Of a stretch of 64,000 bases of DNA, positions 36,101-42,720 are shown piece by piece. The notes under the pieces are model-generated. The model had not been told where the DNA came from and did no database searches. It saw only the letters and a program-made list of their open reading frames with translations. Source of the stretch: Dysidea avara (Eukaryota > Porifera > Demospongiae > Dictyoceratida > Dysideidae); the NCBI RefSeq assembly GCF_963678975.1, contig NC_089278.1, forward strand, positions 12,939,959 through 13,003,958, in the 5' to 3' direction. Each line of letters opens with the position of its first letter. Position 1 is the first letter of the stretch. The position numbers were made by a program, and so were the translations under genes.

Positions 36101-38479
36101 ACCCACACATACCGCATCTGAAACGGTGCCGCACCCCCCAATTATCATCTGAAAAGTTAAGTATCGTAAGCGTAGAAATTTTTGTGGTATATAAATTTTC
36201 GTGGTTTGCAGCTGATCCATGAAAATTAATCCATATAAAACTGATCCACAAAAATTAATCCATTTAGAAACTCATGTCTCAGCTTGAGCAGACCTATTAA
36301 CCGTTGCCGCCAATACACTTTCTTATATTATTAACGCGTATAATATATAATTCGTAATGCGCTACGTACGGCCTGATGACAACACATGCACCTGTTCACC
36401 CCGTGAATAGATTAATGACCTTATTCAAGTATCTAAGACCCGTTTCCTCTGATTCCAGCAGGCAGGATTCTTTTGTGGTAAGTTAACCCCAAAAAATGGT
36501 TTGCTTAGCCCCAGATAAGTACGCCCAGCAGCGTAAACTGATGGAGTAGCCAAAGCTGATAAGCTGTAAGCCTTAAACAATACCTTAAAGTACGAATTTT
36601 GCTCCCTGTGGTTCCATGAGAAAATAAACTGGGTCATTGAGATTAAACCACGAAAATTATATCCATGAAATTTAATACACTTGCAAACCTGTCTTTTTGG
36701 CAAACCATAAAAATTTTACCCACAAAATTTAATATGCTTATGGTATCCATTATGCTTCATTGTTAGCTATGTTCAGATCAAGAACTGTTTGAAAAGCACC
36801 TCTGCAATCCACGCATACCAAAATAAATGGTGCTGCGCGCTCCAGTTTTATCAATTATTGTCTGAAAAGTGAAATATCCATTATGCTTTGTTGTTGGCTG
36901 TGTTCAACCTATTACACAGCAGTAAAAAAAGGACCTCTGCAATCAAAACAGCCACTATGAAAAATATGGATGATTTCCATTACGAAGGGAAGCCATCACA
37001 TACTATCGCCAAATCGACACTTTCTGCTGTCAGCAAAGATGAATGGGACACAAAGGAGGATACTGGCAAGTCCATGAAGAATGCATTATATGTACTGTGG
37101 TATGCCAAAAGGCAACTCTCGGGCTGAAGCGACATCGAAAAATCAAGCCCATAGCCTTAGCCATTATTGAGTTACGCTTGTCTGGAGGCATCAGTCAGTC
37201 AGTCAGTCAGGCAGTCAATCAGTAGAAAATTCTGTTAAATAAATTATTTTTTAAATTCCGTAGCAACTTGTTGAAAGTGTTTCAGGTCAATCTGAAAGCT
37301 TGTTTGGGCTTAGTTTTACCTAACTAATACTGCCTCATCGTCGTCAGAGAAAATTGAGGCTGGTTTTTGGGTGATGTTATTTCATGGACCACGCCTACTC
37401 CTTTGTGGTCCCTACTATACAGTACTATTGATAAAAGTATAATTTTATGTCTATTAACAGTTTTACATACAAATTTTTGAGATTTGGTTTTTTTTAAAGT
37501 TTTTCATAAAAAAATATTTATGAGGATGTACAAAGGGCTTAGTACAACATAAAATAAGTACAGTAGGACCTCCAGTATCCGAACACCTGTGTGCCAGTTC
37601 AATCATAAAAGTGTTCAGATAAGTGAATTTGTTCGGATAAATGCCCATTCATTCACATAAAGTTCTGTTCAACTACTCTAATAGAACATACACTTACTCT
37701 AATAGAACGTTCACCTAATGACAAAATACTCTAATAGAGCAGTCACTTATACTGTTTGGATAACTGAGTGTTCAGATAATTGAGATTCAGGTCCTACTGT
37801 ACATAAAACAAGTTTTAGTACTGAAATAGATCATGACAAAAATTTTCCTTCACTATGTAGTGTAAGTACCTTATCAGCATGGTTACTAAAGTAACCAACG
37901 TTATGCCAGGTAGCTATCAGCACCCAAGTGGCTGTGAAACTTGCTGCATTGCTGAAATGCCTCCGTATTTCATTATCAATTGTAGTAGAGCCACTAGACT
38001 GTCTATAGTACACCACACCACCAGCAGTTGTATCCACATTAGCCCAAAATGGACAGATCAGTAAAAGGTCAGAGTGTGTAAAAGGGAACCCAACTGGTGA
38101 AGGATACGCACTGCGAATACCAAATGAAAGATATCCATTTATACTAACCTACAGAATAAAATGGTATAACATTAGGGTATGTTATTTCATTAGCATGTAC
38201 CAATAGTTTGCTAGCTATGACGATTTTAGATGCACCACAATAGCTACCCAACTAGTGTATACTACTCACAATTATGCCCCTATAAGTTCCATTGAAGTAT
38301 GGAAATGTTGGAGGTATTGCTATCACTTGTGACGCAGCAGAAGATGCTGGTGGGAAGCTTGAGTCTCCAGCACTTTGTCCAAATGGAACAAACTGATTGA
38401 GTGGAATAGAGTTTGTAATACTGATGATTGTTGTTACAGCTAGTAATACACCCCAACCACTGCAAGTAGTTGTTTTCAT
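11347..38479 (-). CDS. Gene A: NIDO / YWTD / Ig multidomain extracellular protein (3' end not found)
   Basis: Seven exons, in order 38479-38270, 38148-37870, 32272-31966, 31408-30587, 21592-21290, 14330-13524 and 12138-11347, join in one open frame of about 1,173 codons. The first three give a signal peptide plus NIDO domain with phase-0 junctions. The remaining four each encode one whole domain with phase-1 ends on both sides, the classic exon-shuffling arrangement. The order is NIDO, YWTD propeller, Ig-like, YWTD propeller, YWTD propeller. NIDO and LDLR class B propellers occur in nidogen-like and receptor-like extracellular proteins. A matrix or cell-surface binding role is therefore likely, but the ligand is unknown. 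The last exon ends in a consensus donor, so a tail or transmembrane part is missing here. The exon chain is inferred from splice sites and phase, not transcripts. Confidence 0.75.
12985..13334. mobile_element. Mariner-like MITE, old copy in gene A intron
   Basis: Its interior and right end (AGCTCAACGTGTACATACTA) match the fresh element at 16422-16806. Its left end (CTGAGCTGAGCCCTGG) is degenerate. A matching diverged copy sits at about 46,900-47,172 in the same intron of gene B, so this insertion predates the tandem duplication. Confidence 0.6.
13524..14330 (-). CDS. Gene A exon 6: YWTD propeller 2
   Basis: An 807-nt exon, phase 1 to phase 1, encodes a complete class B propeller: NMLYWCELD, RKLYWCDSG, GYIYWTDRG, SKLCWNDAN, DTLYWSDWT, with NLDGSERTVLV-type linkers. 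It starts DDCTPSVI and ends HHSRQPGAC across the donor GTAAGA. In the gene B copy the first 470 nt (14330-13861) are identical by eye, while the last 337 nt show 25 substitutions. That is an abrupt boundary inside one exon (see findings). Confidence 0.92.
14749..15431. mobile_element. 683-bp insertion present only in copy A
   Basis: The otherwise identical copy B runs uninterrupted from CTCTATAT to ATGTTACC (about 48,577). The insert begins ATACCACTTTGACACC and ends CCATGGTATAACTATTA, so its ends show ATACCA/TGGTAT. Inside lie AT-rich unrecognised DNA and, at 15,318-15,424, a GC-centred hairpin. It may be one element or two nested ones. Confidence 0.6.
15318..15424. repeat. GC-centred imperfect hairpin
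   Basis: TATACCATGGCCACTTGGGA pairs with TCCCTTGTGGCCATGGTATA, and GATATATATGCCC pairs with GGGCATATATATC. The core is CCTCGGGCCTGCGGCCCTTG-like. A shortened relative (TTATACCAC, AGGGATTTGC, GTGGTACAA) lies at about 29,807-29,872. It could form a strong stem of about 45 bp. Confidence 0.6.
15673..15808. mobile_element. Inverted-repeat MITE family, copy in A intron
   Basis: Arms AACAAGGCAGGTCACCTACA and the complement of GGTGTAGGTGGCCTCCCTTG enclose a second inverted pair, ACTGAATTAGA-type, at the centre. Relatives: 48,809-48,941 (identical tract), about 51,760-51,920 (older copy) and 59,661-59,842. Non-coding. Confidence 0.65.
16422..16806. mobile_element. Tc1/mariner-like MITE, recent insertion with empty site in copy B
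   Basis: TIRs TAGTATGTTCACGTTGAGC and the complement of GCTCAACGCGAACATACTA are flanked by TA on both sides. The near-identical copy B has one TA at the same place (TTTTCAACTAGAGTAGGG at about 49,554-49,571). The 385-bp element is therefore a clean insertion or excision difference. It is non-coding. TA duplication and TIR symmetry indicate a Tc1/mariner-type transposase in trans. Confidence 0.85.
16809..17039. mobile_element. Palindromic foldback element, A copy
   Basis: Two arms of about 100 bp, starting GAGTAGGGACCATAGCAC and ending in its near-complement, enclose a 25-nt loop at 16,912-16,936. TA lies at each side. Other copies are at 35,789-36,026 and 49,565-49,792. In copy B the palindrome extends much further on both sides (about 49,385-49,975), while here the right outer arm is lost after about 17,075. 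The loop is inverted relative to copy B. Confidence 0.85.
17679..18775 (+). other. 1.1-kb A-only insertion carrying a two-exon coding candidate
   Basis: Copy B joins GGGTGTTAG directly to TTGCACCACTC. Copy A has 1.1 kb between GTTAG and TAGTTGTGCC. It holds ACCGGAA-type inverted motifs at about 17,711-17,740 and 18,520-18,595. Two plus-strand exon candidates fit: 18,123-18,227 (starts MAAVVKAEVGENIVQNSVLP, donor GTATGC) and 18,629-18,727 (acceptor TTACTGGTCAG, GKKLLTSNLRHRRMISRGIL, donor GTACGT). Both are phase 0. I do not recognise the protein. It may be captured host exons or a nested gene start. Confidence 0.4.
18776..20520. other. Gene A intron, paralogous to about 54,090-59,700
   Basis: Non-coding by my reading. 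It aligns in pieces with copy B, which has a LINE and several kb of extra sequence in the middle. Plus-strand open frames at 19,393-20,076 have degenerate B counterparts (58,280-59,260) whose frames are not kept, so I do not call genes. Confidence 0.5.
20792..21204. mobile_element. TIR element with GTAAC-rich interior, A only
   Basis: Ends CAGAGATGGTGGG and CCCCATCTCTG are complementary. The interior carries many GTTAC/GTAAT half-sites like the hAT-type MITE at 9358-9836. No target duplication is visible. Copy B lacks it at the equivalent place (about 59,900). Confidence 0.5.
21290..21592 (-). CDS. Gene A exon 5: Ig-like domain
   Basis: A 101-codon exon, phase 1 to phase 1, reads VIPYIIRDSFIK, then SVEFIAICINYTISWKFDGK (Cys and Trp of the Ig core) and a long strand region ending SESKSGIYSVMVSSLHGSD. 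The Tyr-corner Cys of a canonical Ig fold is replaced by SGIYSVMV. The domain is therefore Ig-like without the usual disulphide. The gene B copy at 60003-60305 is about 87% identical in protein. Confidence 0.78.
21593..24100. other. Gene A intron, conserved with 60,306-62,860
   Basis: Similarity to copy B is high throughout, including 21,966-22,148, where both copies hold a minus-strand frame reading PSQSVYHLGYVKIMYI. The frames then diverge through a 14-bp difference, so they are not called coding. A tandem copy of TAGACTATGTGTAGTGT exists only in B (about 62,084-62,117). Confidence 0.5.
24112..24312. mobile_element. Inverted-repeat MITE (AAAATGAAGTAGGGATCC family), copy 1
   Basis: Ends AAAATGAAGTAGGGATCCAA and the complement of GGATCCCTATTTCGTTTT. 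Inner arms GATGGTATTACAGCATAGC and complement. The copy at 62,876-63,066 occupies the same place in the B unit, so insertion predates the duplication. Confidence 0.7.
24345..24665 (-). repeat. Dispersed repeat with coding-like core, copy 1
   Basis: On the minus strand it reads LIQKINALIWFHCIKNKMTS, later RRAHTCQNPKKQAGRQASW. Copies with the same reading order are at 63,100-63,430 (minus) and 39,340-39,600 (plus, INASVWFRWMKKKTSSLIED, AQRAHTRRNPKRH). The non-coding tail alone is at 35,455-35,640 and about 33,690-33,800. The 3' part holds GCCTGCCTGCC runs. No known domain. Confidence 0.55.
24994..25159. mobile_element. Inverted-repeat MITE (same family), copy 2
   Basis: GATGAATGATGATATTACAG and its complement form the inner arms around TAGCATGTTATAACAAAACA. 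The right outer end is missing. The equivalent B copy is 63,733-63,898. Confidence 0.7.
25276..26420. other. Gene A intron, unassigned
   Basis: Beyond the duplicated unit. At 25,640-26,400 the composition is more even, with CAAAATCGG-type words. Two segments (about 26,060-26,170 and 26,255-26,345) share CACGCCTAC, GGTAAACC or GGCAAACC and TGAGCTGAAAAT, an old direct duplication. No protein was recognised. Confidence 0.35.
26421..28112. repeat. 1.7-kb minisatellite, about 31-bp unit
   Basis: About fifty tandem units of 30-31 bp follow the pattern CTGTAGAGAGTTCAGCTACA plus AAnAAATCACC. Units alternate in types (AACAAATCAC, GAAGAAGTCAC, AAGAAACCATCA), giving a higher-order period of roughly 92-123 bp. 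At the left edge the array grades into TACTCTAATAGAACAGTCAC followed by CCTAATAGAGCATTCAGCTA, the dispersed palindromic motif. It lies in the long intron between exons 4 and 5 of gene A. No spacers or conserved repeat/spacer alternation, so not a CRISPR. Confidence 0.9.
28136..28752. repeat. 617-bp near-perfect palindrome
   Basis: Arms of about 300 bp start CCCATCCAAAAACAGCTTAT and end with the complement. The centre near 28,437-28,452 is CCTTTGTTCGTAGCTGCC-like. A handful of mismatches only (for example TACGCGTCC against GGATGCGCA). Open frames on both strands are mirror images and carry no meaning. It sits 24 bp past the minisatellite. Confidence 0.88.
28878..29071. mobile_element. hAT-type MITE with 8-bp TSD and poly-G tract
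   Basis: Ends CAGGGCCGCCCA and TGGGCGGCCCTG (one central variation) are flanked by TTAGTGGC on both sides (28,870-28,877 and 29,072-29,079). It contains a run of about 23 G and one copy of the TACTCTAATAGAGCGGTCAG motif at 28,974-28,993. Confidence 0.82.
29163..29345. mobile_element. Candidate MITE bounded by the dispersed motif
   Basis: The left end is GATCAAAATACTCTATTAGA plus GCAGTCAC. The right end is GTGACTGTTCTATTAGAGTA plus TCTCGATC, the near-complement. So here the dispersed motif forms terminal inverted repeats of about 28 bp around 130 bp of AT-rich DNA. No target duplication is evident. Confidence 0.5.
29346..30586. other. Gene A intron, unassigned
   Basis: Holds the short hairpin relative at about 29,807-29,872 and otherwise AT-rich DNA without recognised elements. 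Confidence 0.35.
30587..31408 (-). CDS. Gene A exon 4: six-bladed YWTD propeller 1
   Basis: One exon of 822 nt encodes a whole LDL-receptor class B propeller. Blade signatures include RMFYWSEV, RKLYFTDHG, GTLFWINYD, NLLYWFDDH and SELYWSDQA, with spacer motifs such as SPEQIAVDWVNRKLYF. It opens with DSCTQEEYRD and closes with HYSRQPGA. Phase 1 at both ends, donor GTGAGT. This propeller is the most diverged of the three in the gene. Its gene B counterpart lies outside the window. Confidence 0.9.
31780..31806. repeat. CAGT microsatellite
   Basis: TCAGTCAGTCAGTCAGTCAG-type run next to AAAATTCTGCTAAAT. The same pairing of a CAGT run with GAAAATTCTG(C/T)TAAAT recurs at about 37,192-37,235 and 50,419-50,470, and inverted at about 32,715-32,753 and 58,040-58,080. 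The microsatellite is therefore part of a dispersed repeat. Confidence 0.7.
31966..32272 (-). CDS. Gene A exon 3: end of NIDO domain and linker
   Basis: It reads VNTFQAVIATNGRQSYTIFN, then YLDGGIQWSSADN and GVGGAQVGFNGGDGVHFY, diagnostic for the end of a NIDO domain. The linker has two Cys (SNVCVPGKY, QPGRCVDIES). Acceptor TTCTTGCAG, donor GTAAAT, phase 0 in and phase 1 out. The 5.6-kb intron before it contains a pogo-like MITE and other repeats. Confidence 0.88.
32280..34640. other. Gene A NIDO intron, repeat fragments
   Basis: Includes an inverted copy of the CAGT-associated repeat (about 32,500-32,760), single-arm fragments of the foldback family (about 33,190-33,340) and the tail of the RRAHT-type repeat (about 33,690-33,800). 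No exon was recognised. Confidence 0.4.
34650..34960 (-). pseudogene. Possible fragment of a transposon-encoded coiled-coil protein
   Basis: The minus strand shows RERDRARTAAEMPDEAEASR in one frame and ANETAEDREIRLDDQRQ in another, with a frameshift and a stop between. The AE-x-RE-x-RL pattern resembles the charged repeats in front of helicase domains of Helitron/PIF1-type transposon proteins. No helicase motif is present. Low-confidence remnant. Confidence 0.3.
35789..36026. mobile_element. Palindromic foldback element, gene A NIDO intron copy
   Basis: Same family as 16,809-17,039, with the loop in the same orientation as there. The outer right arm continues through TTATGACTGGTGAACCCACA to about 36,165. 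The left outer arm stops near 35,755. Confidence 0.8.
36765..37425 (+). repeat. CAGT-associated dispersed repeat, copy 1
   Basis: A segment of about 660 bp runs from AACTGTTTGAAAAGCACCTC through GCAAAGATGAATGGGACACA, a CAGTCAGTCAGTCAG run and GAAAATTCTGTTAAATAAAT to CTCCTTTGTGGTCCCTACTA. The copy at 49,925-50,650 aligns over its whole length. Parts recur at 16,060-16,260 and 53,000-53,280. The frame DEWDTK.DTGKSM is kept in two copies, but I recognise no protein. Confidence 0.55.
37561..37799. mobile_element. pogo/Tigger-like MITE containing three dispersed motifs
   Basis: Ends CAGTAGGACCTCCAGTATCC and the complement of TTCAGGTCCTACTG, flanked by TA on both sides. Subterminal TCCGAACA/TGTTCGGAT pairs are typical of pogo-type Tc1/mariner MITEs. 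The centre (37,674-37,746) is three head-to-tail copies of TACTCTAATAGAAC or TACTCTAATAGAGCAGTCAC. Confidence 0.8.
37870..38148 (-). CDS. Gene A exon 2: NIDO domain, middle
   Basis: The acceptor TTCTGTAG leads into VSINGYLSFGIRSAYPSPVG and on to LLLICPFWANVDTTAGGVVYYR, the core NIDO pattern. SFTATWVLIATWHNVGYF and the donor GTACTT follow (phase 0). Ninety-three codons. The C-terminal beta strand continues in exon 3. Confidence 0.85.
38270..38479 (-). CDS. Gene A exon 1: signal peptide and start of NIDO domain
   Basis: The start is placed at the Met of MKTTTCSGWGVLLAVTTIIS, because it gives a textbook signal peptide (short basic start, hydrophobic core). The in-frame Mets at 38548 and 38545 would bury it. 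After the cleavage region comes LNQFVPFGQSAGDSSFPP, the usual opening of NIDO domains, and FPYFNGTYRGII. The donor is GTGAGT, phase 0. Seventy codons. Confidence 0.8.
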
Positions 38480-38960
38480 TATTCTGTATACAAAAATTAC
38501 ATACACTAAGCAGCTTGTGCTGTCTGCAACTTCATACAATGCCATCACAAAAACTGGGAGCCTGGAAATGTCAGGACCATGCCTTCTGAATTAAATCACA
38601 TCAATTCACATTATTAAATGCGCAGTGTCTACAGTCAAAGCACCGTGACTGGACATTTTGCTGTTAAAATCATGGTGCAATCAACCAGTAACTCAAGCAT
38701 CAAACACACTAGGTAAGTTTTTGGGATGTGCTAGGGTTGGAGCGAGCGAAGCAAGCCACCCGACAAAATCGGGCCAACACTAGCTCACCTTGAACTCATC
38801 CAAACTTACCTTTATACAGACAGTGAAACACATCATTATGCTACCATCGTTCTCTTGTTTCGCTTGCTTGGATTCCTACTTTATTTTTAAATTTATAATT
38901 TTTAATATACTAGTTTGTTTAGTATTTTTTTTGTTAAAGCATACAGCTAGCTATAAACAT

Positions 38961-39000
38961 GTGACTGTTCTATTAGGGTGACTGCTGTGTTAGAGTATCT
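38961..39000. repeat. Dispersed palindromic motif, double copy
   Basis: GTGACTGTTCTATTAGGGTG followed by ACTGCTGTGTTAGAGTATCT, the reverse-complement form of the motif. Similar doubles are at 24,910-24,947 and 63,660-63,698 (TACTCTAATACAGCAGTCAC plus CCTAATAGAGCAGTCAC), conserved between the A and B units. Confidence 0.7.
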
Positions 39001-39319
39001 TGAGGCAGCCTGCAAGATGTGCGCTTGCCCAAAAAGGGGCGTGGTTTCAATCGATTATAGAGTATGTCGAGTCAGCCTTCCAAATTGAAGGTGTGTGGTC
39101 ACTGAAATACAGCTAGCGCAAAAGGGGTGTGTCATTGTGGTTTCAATCGGTAGATCGATAATGCATAGAATGAAGAATGGGCGTGGTCTTGTGACCCATC
39201 GTGAAGCTATCTAGCTAGTACCAGTACCTCCATACAGTACCCTCCGTCATAGATTATATCAGTAAGGAATATAATCTATTCCTCTGTACAGTAGCGTAGT
39301 CTAAGCGCCTTAAATAATC

Positions 39320-39760
39320 TTGTGGCGTCTATTATGCTGCTTAAAGAAAGTGTTGATACGGAAAATTAACGCCTCGGTATGGTTTCGTTGGATGAAGAAG
39401 AAGACAAGCAGCCTGATTGAAGATAAAAGAAAAGACAAGGCGCAGAGGGCACACACTCGTCGGAACCCCAAAAGGCACATCCCACTGGTGAGTTTGCTAG
39501 TGTTGCGTAAAATGGTTGTCGTGCACTGCTTCGTTTGGCCTCTAGGCTTGCGACTGTGATCAGTCAGGCAGTCAGTCTAAAATTCAAAGTTTTGGCGATT
39601 TTTAAAATTCTGTATCCGGCCACCTGTAAGCGTTTTGTTGTATTTAATGCTGTTTTATGTATTATATGGACTAGTGCTATTCCGTAAAGGTGATTTTCGT
39701 CTCGTAAGATATCTCTAGGATGATTTTTAAAGGCGCGATTTTGGGCGGCGCGCGAAAATT
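39320..39760 (+). repeat. Dispersed repeat with coding-like core, copy 2
   Basis: This is the most intact member of the family described at 24,345-24,665. It starts near CTTGTGGCGTCTATTATGCT and ends GATTTTTAAAGGCGCGATTT. The frame includes KDKAQRAHTRRNPKR and then runs into CAGTCAGGCAGTCAGTC. Confidence 0.5.
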
Positions 39761-40345
39761 TCAAACGGATTCCTACTTAAACGGTACCGTACCGTTTGAT
39801 AGTTACTTTATTTTTTGGGTAATATGTAACTGTAACTAAATAGTTCTGTTGCAAGTAATATGTAATATGTAACTAGTTATTTATAAAAAAGTAACTGTCC
39901 CAACACTGTTTGCTGGTTACTATTATATGTAGTGGATGTCTTGTACCACATGAAATGACACTGTAGTCTGTGAGCAGATTGAAAGACTTAAACAAGGTAA
40001 TACAGCTATGACCCTGACACTAATACACCTCCTTTATTTTCTTGAAAATATATAGAATAGTGTGGATTTAGTAATTCAATAACCTTATCACAGTGTCTTG
40101 ATAAACAGCTGTGGCATTTATAGTACTACAAATACTTTGACTTAAGATCCTCATTCATATGCATATTGGTATATTGAAAGTCAAAATATTAGAAAGCATA
40201 GTGCATAAAGAGTTTGGTCCTTTTGTGGTATACGACTACAGCAATTCAAGTGGTAGTGCTGCATAAAAACAATTCCTCTGAACCATTTATTACAAATTTA
40301 TATACATCTAAGAGTGGTCTTGTAACTATGGGTTAACCCAACTAT

Positions 40346-41625
40346 GGGTTGCTGTATTTGGCGGATCACGGATCACGTGCTGACCATATTCCACTGCTCA
40401 TTGGAGATGTTTATAAGCATTGTGTCAGTATATAAAATGATTAAATATACTTGATATATGACAAAACGCTGCACACATCACTTCATCACTAAAATGGGCC
40501 ACACACCATTCCTGGATTTAGCTAGCTACGTGATCAATGTAACCGGCAATTGAATCAAAGCCGCCAACATCACATTATTACATTTGTCGATTAATTATAG
40601 GTCTACTACCTTTGATCAAACTGAAGTATTAAAGCCTAAGCCAGCCAATACTGATTTTTTCTTTTGTCATTTAGTCGGGAATGTGAGATTAGCTATTACA
40701 GCCAGCTCATGCCGCAGCTGTAATCCAATGGCGGATCCAGGATGGGGCATGTGGGACAAATGCCCCCCCTCCCACCTGTGAAGGAGCCAGCCATGCATGC
40801 TTTTGATCAAAATACTGAACTTTGTCAGGCCAATATCAGCTTAGCTATAAAACTGATGAAAATATGCACATTTTACTAGCATTATTACAAATTCACCTGA
40901 AACCAACGCAAACTAACTGTGAAATTGTCACCCAGCACCTTCATGCGTACTAAGCACCTCTAAAAATAATTGTCGTGTTGCTGTCATTTAAGACATTCAG
41001 AGCCTTTATACCGCTGTTAAGACTTCACAACCGTCTTACAAAGGCCAAAAATGGCAAAAATCAACAGTGAGACACTAAAGAGGTGATTATTTCCTGCTTC
41101 AAAAATGCAGCAACTAACAAGAGAATCTGGCTCTTCCCAACCACCTAGAACTTAGCCTGTTTGTGCCCCTCCCCTTGCCAGCTCCTGGATCCGCCCCTGT
41201 AATCCTACGATCATTCTATACTTTACCTTCTTTTCGTCATGGTAGGAGAGTGTGCCCTGGCTATCACACCGCTGAATTGACCTGCGCTTTTCTGTTCAGA
41301 ATATTCGCTTCAATAAAGATAGTCAATAGCTAATCAGCTCGCCAAGTTAACTTACTCAGAAGTCGATAAAATCCATAGTCTCCTCAAACACCTGTCTATC
41401 CATGACTAACGATGTATACAGATAGTGGACTATTAGACGTACCATATAGCTACGTATGACCGTAAACGGCCGTAGCTAAATCCATAGATCTGGAACGGTG
41501 CATTTTAGTGATGAAGTATGCAGCGTTTTGTCATCATTAGTAAAATAATTATTACACCAAGACTGACACAATACTTATTAGCAGTGGAATATGGTCATCA
41601 CGTGACCCGTCAAATACAGCAACCC
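40346..41625. mobile_element. 1.3-kb TIR element hosting a nested MITE
   Basis: Ends GGGTTGCTGTATTTGGCGGA and the complement of CCCGTCAAATACAGCAACCC begin inverted arms of roughly 200 bp. The arms include TGACCATATTCCACTGCT and ACAAAACGCTGC. No target duplication was found. The middle is interrupted by the element at 40,727-41,199. Confidence 0.7.
40727..41199. mobile_element. Nested MITE with GGCGGATCCAGG ends
   Basis: AATGGCGGATCCAGGATGG at the left and CCTGGATCCGCCCCTG at the right are flanked by TAATCC on both sides (40,721-40,726 and 41,200-41,205). It is non-coding and inserted into the older 40,346-41,625 element. Confidence 0.72.
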
Positions 41626-42720
41626 TGTAATATTCTCCTATCAAACTATAAAAGAGTTATACTGCAATAGAACTTACTATATACTCTGTCACTGAAGTCA
41701 AGTGCAAATAGCTAACATATACAGCACAACTCCAATACAGTCCGTTACATTACTTTGCTCTTTATTCCTTTGGCATTACCTTCTATGTATTCACAGAGGA
41801 GGAATCAGCTGCTGTTTAAAGAAGTACTGCATCATTGCTATATTTGGTATTACTATTTTATATATTCATTGAGAAGAAATTACCCTGTCAGCTGTTTATT
41901 TAAAGGAGCTGGCCTGTTTGTCTGACCACTAAATGTTTGAATATAATATCAAAAAGACTACTATGGGTTGGTGTACAAGGTGGTCACCCACACTGTTAAC
42001 AACATTAGTAGCTGCTGATAACACTACATGAAGTACTAACAACCATAACAACTTGGTTGCTCAGTACCATTGTCAATACCTGTACCATTCTCCAAATCCT
42101 CTCATGCAAACACAGATAGCTAATGCATGTATAGCTCAGATAACAAAAAAATGAAAGTCCCACCCTTATCCATCCCATACTCCTAACAAACTGAAACAGC
42201 ACAAAACTTAACAGCCTCATTCCCAAATACATCATCCACTGACACAACAGCAGTTTAAAGAAGCAGGATGTTCCTCAACAGCAGCCCTATGCTTTATCAA
42301 TTGTTAACACGTACTTATAAGCAAAAGAAAAAATGATGGACATATATAAGATGAAGCATCAACATCAGCCACACAAACATCAAAGTATGTCTCAGTCTGA
42401 GGTAGTCACACACTTTGAGTTCCAAGATCACTGACAAGCAATCAATGCAGGAGTATCAGCCAGCATCACAACGCACAACTGGTTCATGGATAGTCACATC
42501 TGCCAAATCACCCTATACATCATAGGCGTAGCAAGCACCTCATGGTTGGGGGTAAGGATAAAATAAAAGGCGAGCATGCTTAACTATGGGGGTCTGGGAG
42601 CATCTCCCCCCAGGAAAATTTTTTTGCTAATGCTCTGACATTGAATTTCAGAGTATTTTAGTAGTAAAAACATGTTTGCATCATTCCAGCAATGCATTCT
42701 TACTTGTGTAATTTACTTCA
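41626..42720. other. Intergenic DNA, transposon fragment only
   Basis: At 42,527-42,615, TAGGCGTAGCAAGCACCTCA and TGGGAGCATCTCCCCCCAGG look like one end of a common GGGGCGTAGC-type MITE. A hydrophobic minus-strand frame at 42,005-42,247 is compositionally biased and is not called. Confidence 0.4.

Larger units (their letters stand above)
38480..40345. other. Upstream region of gene A
   Basis: Contains the start-side DNA of gene A, the double motif, GGGGCGTGG-type words at 39,035-39,220 and the plus-strand repeat at 39,320-39,760. A partial GTAAC-rich hAT-type MITE end lies at 39,790-39,910. No promoter motif stands out. Confidence 0.35.

Noticed and set aside
42005..42247. Hydrophobic minus-strand frame like a membrane protein
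   Set aside because: The hydrophobicity comes from an A/C-rich plus strand. There is no family similarity or splice context.
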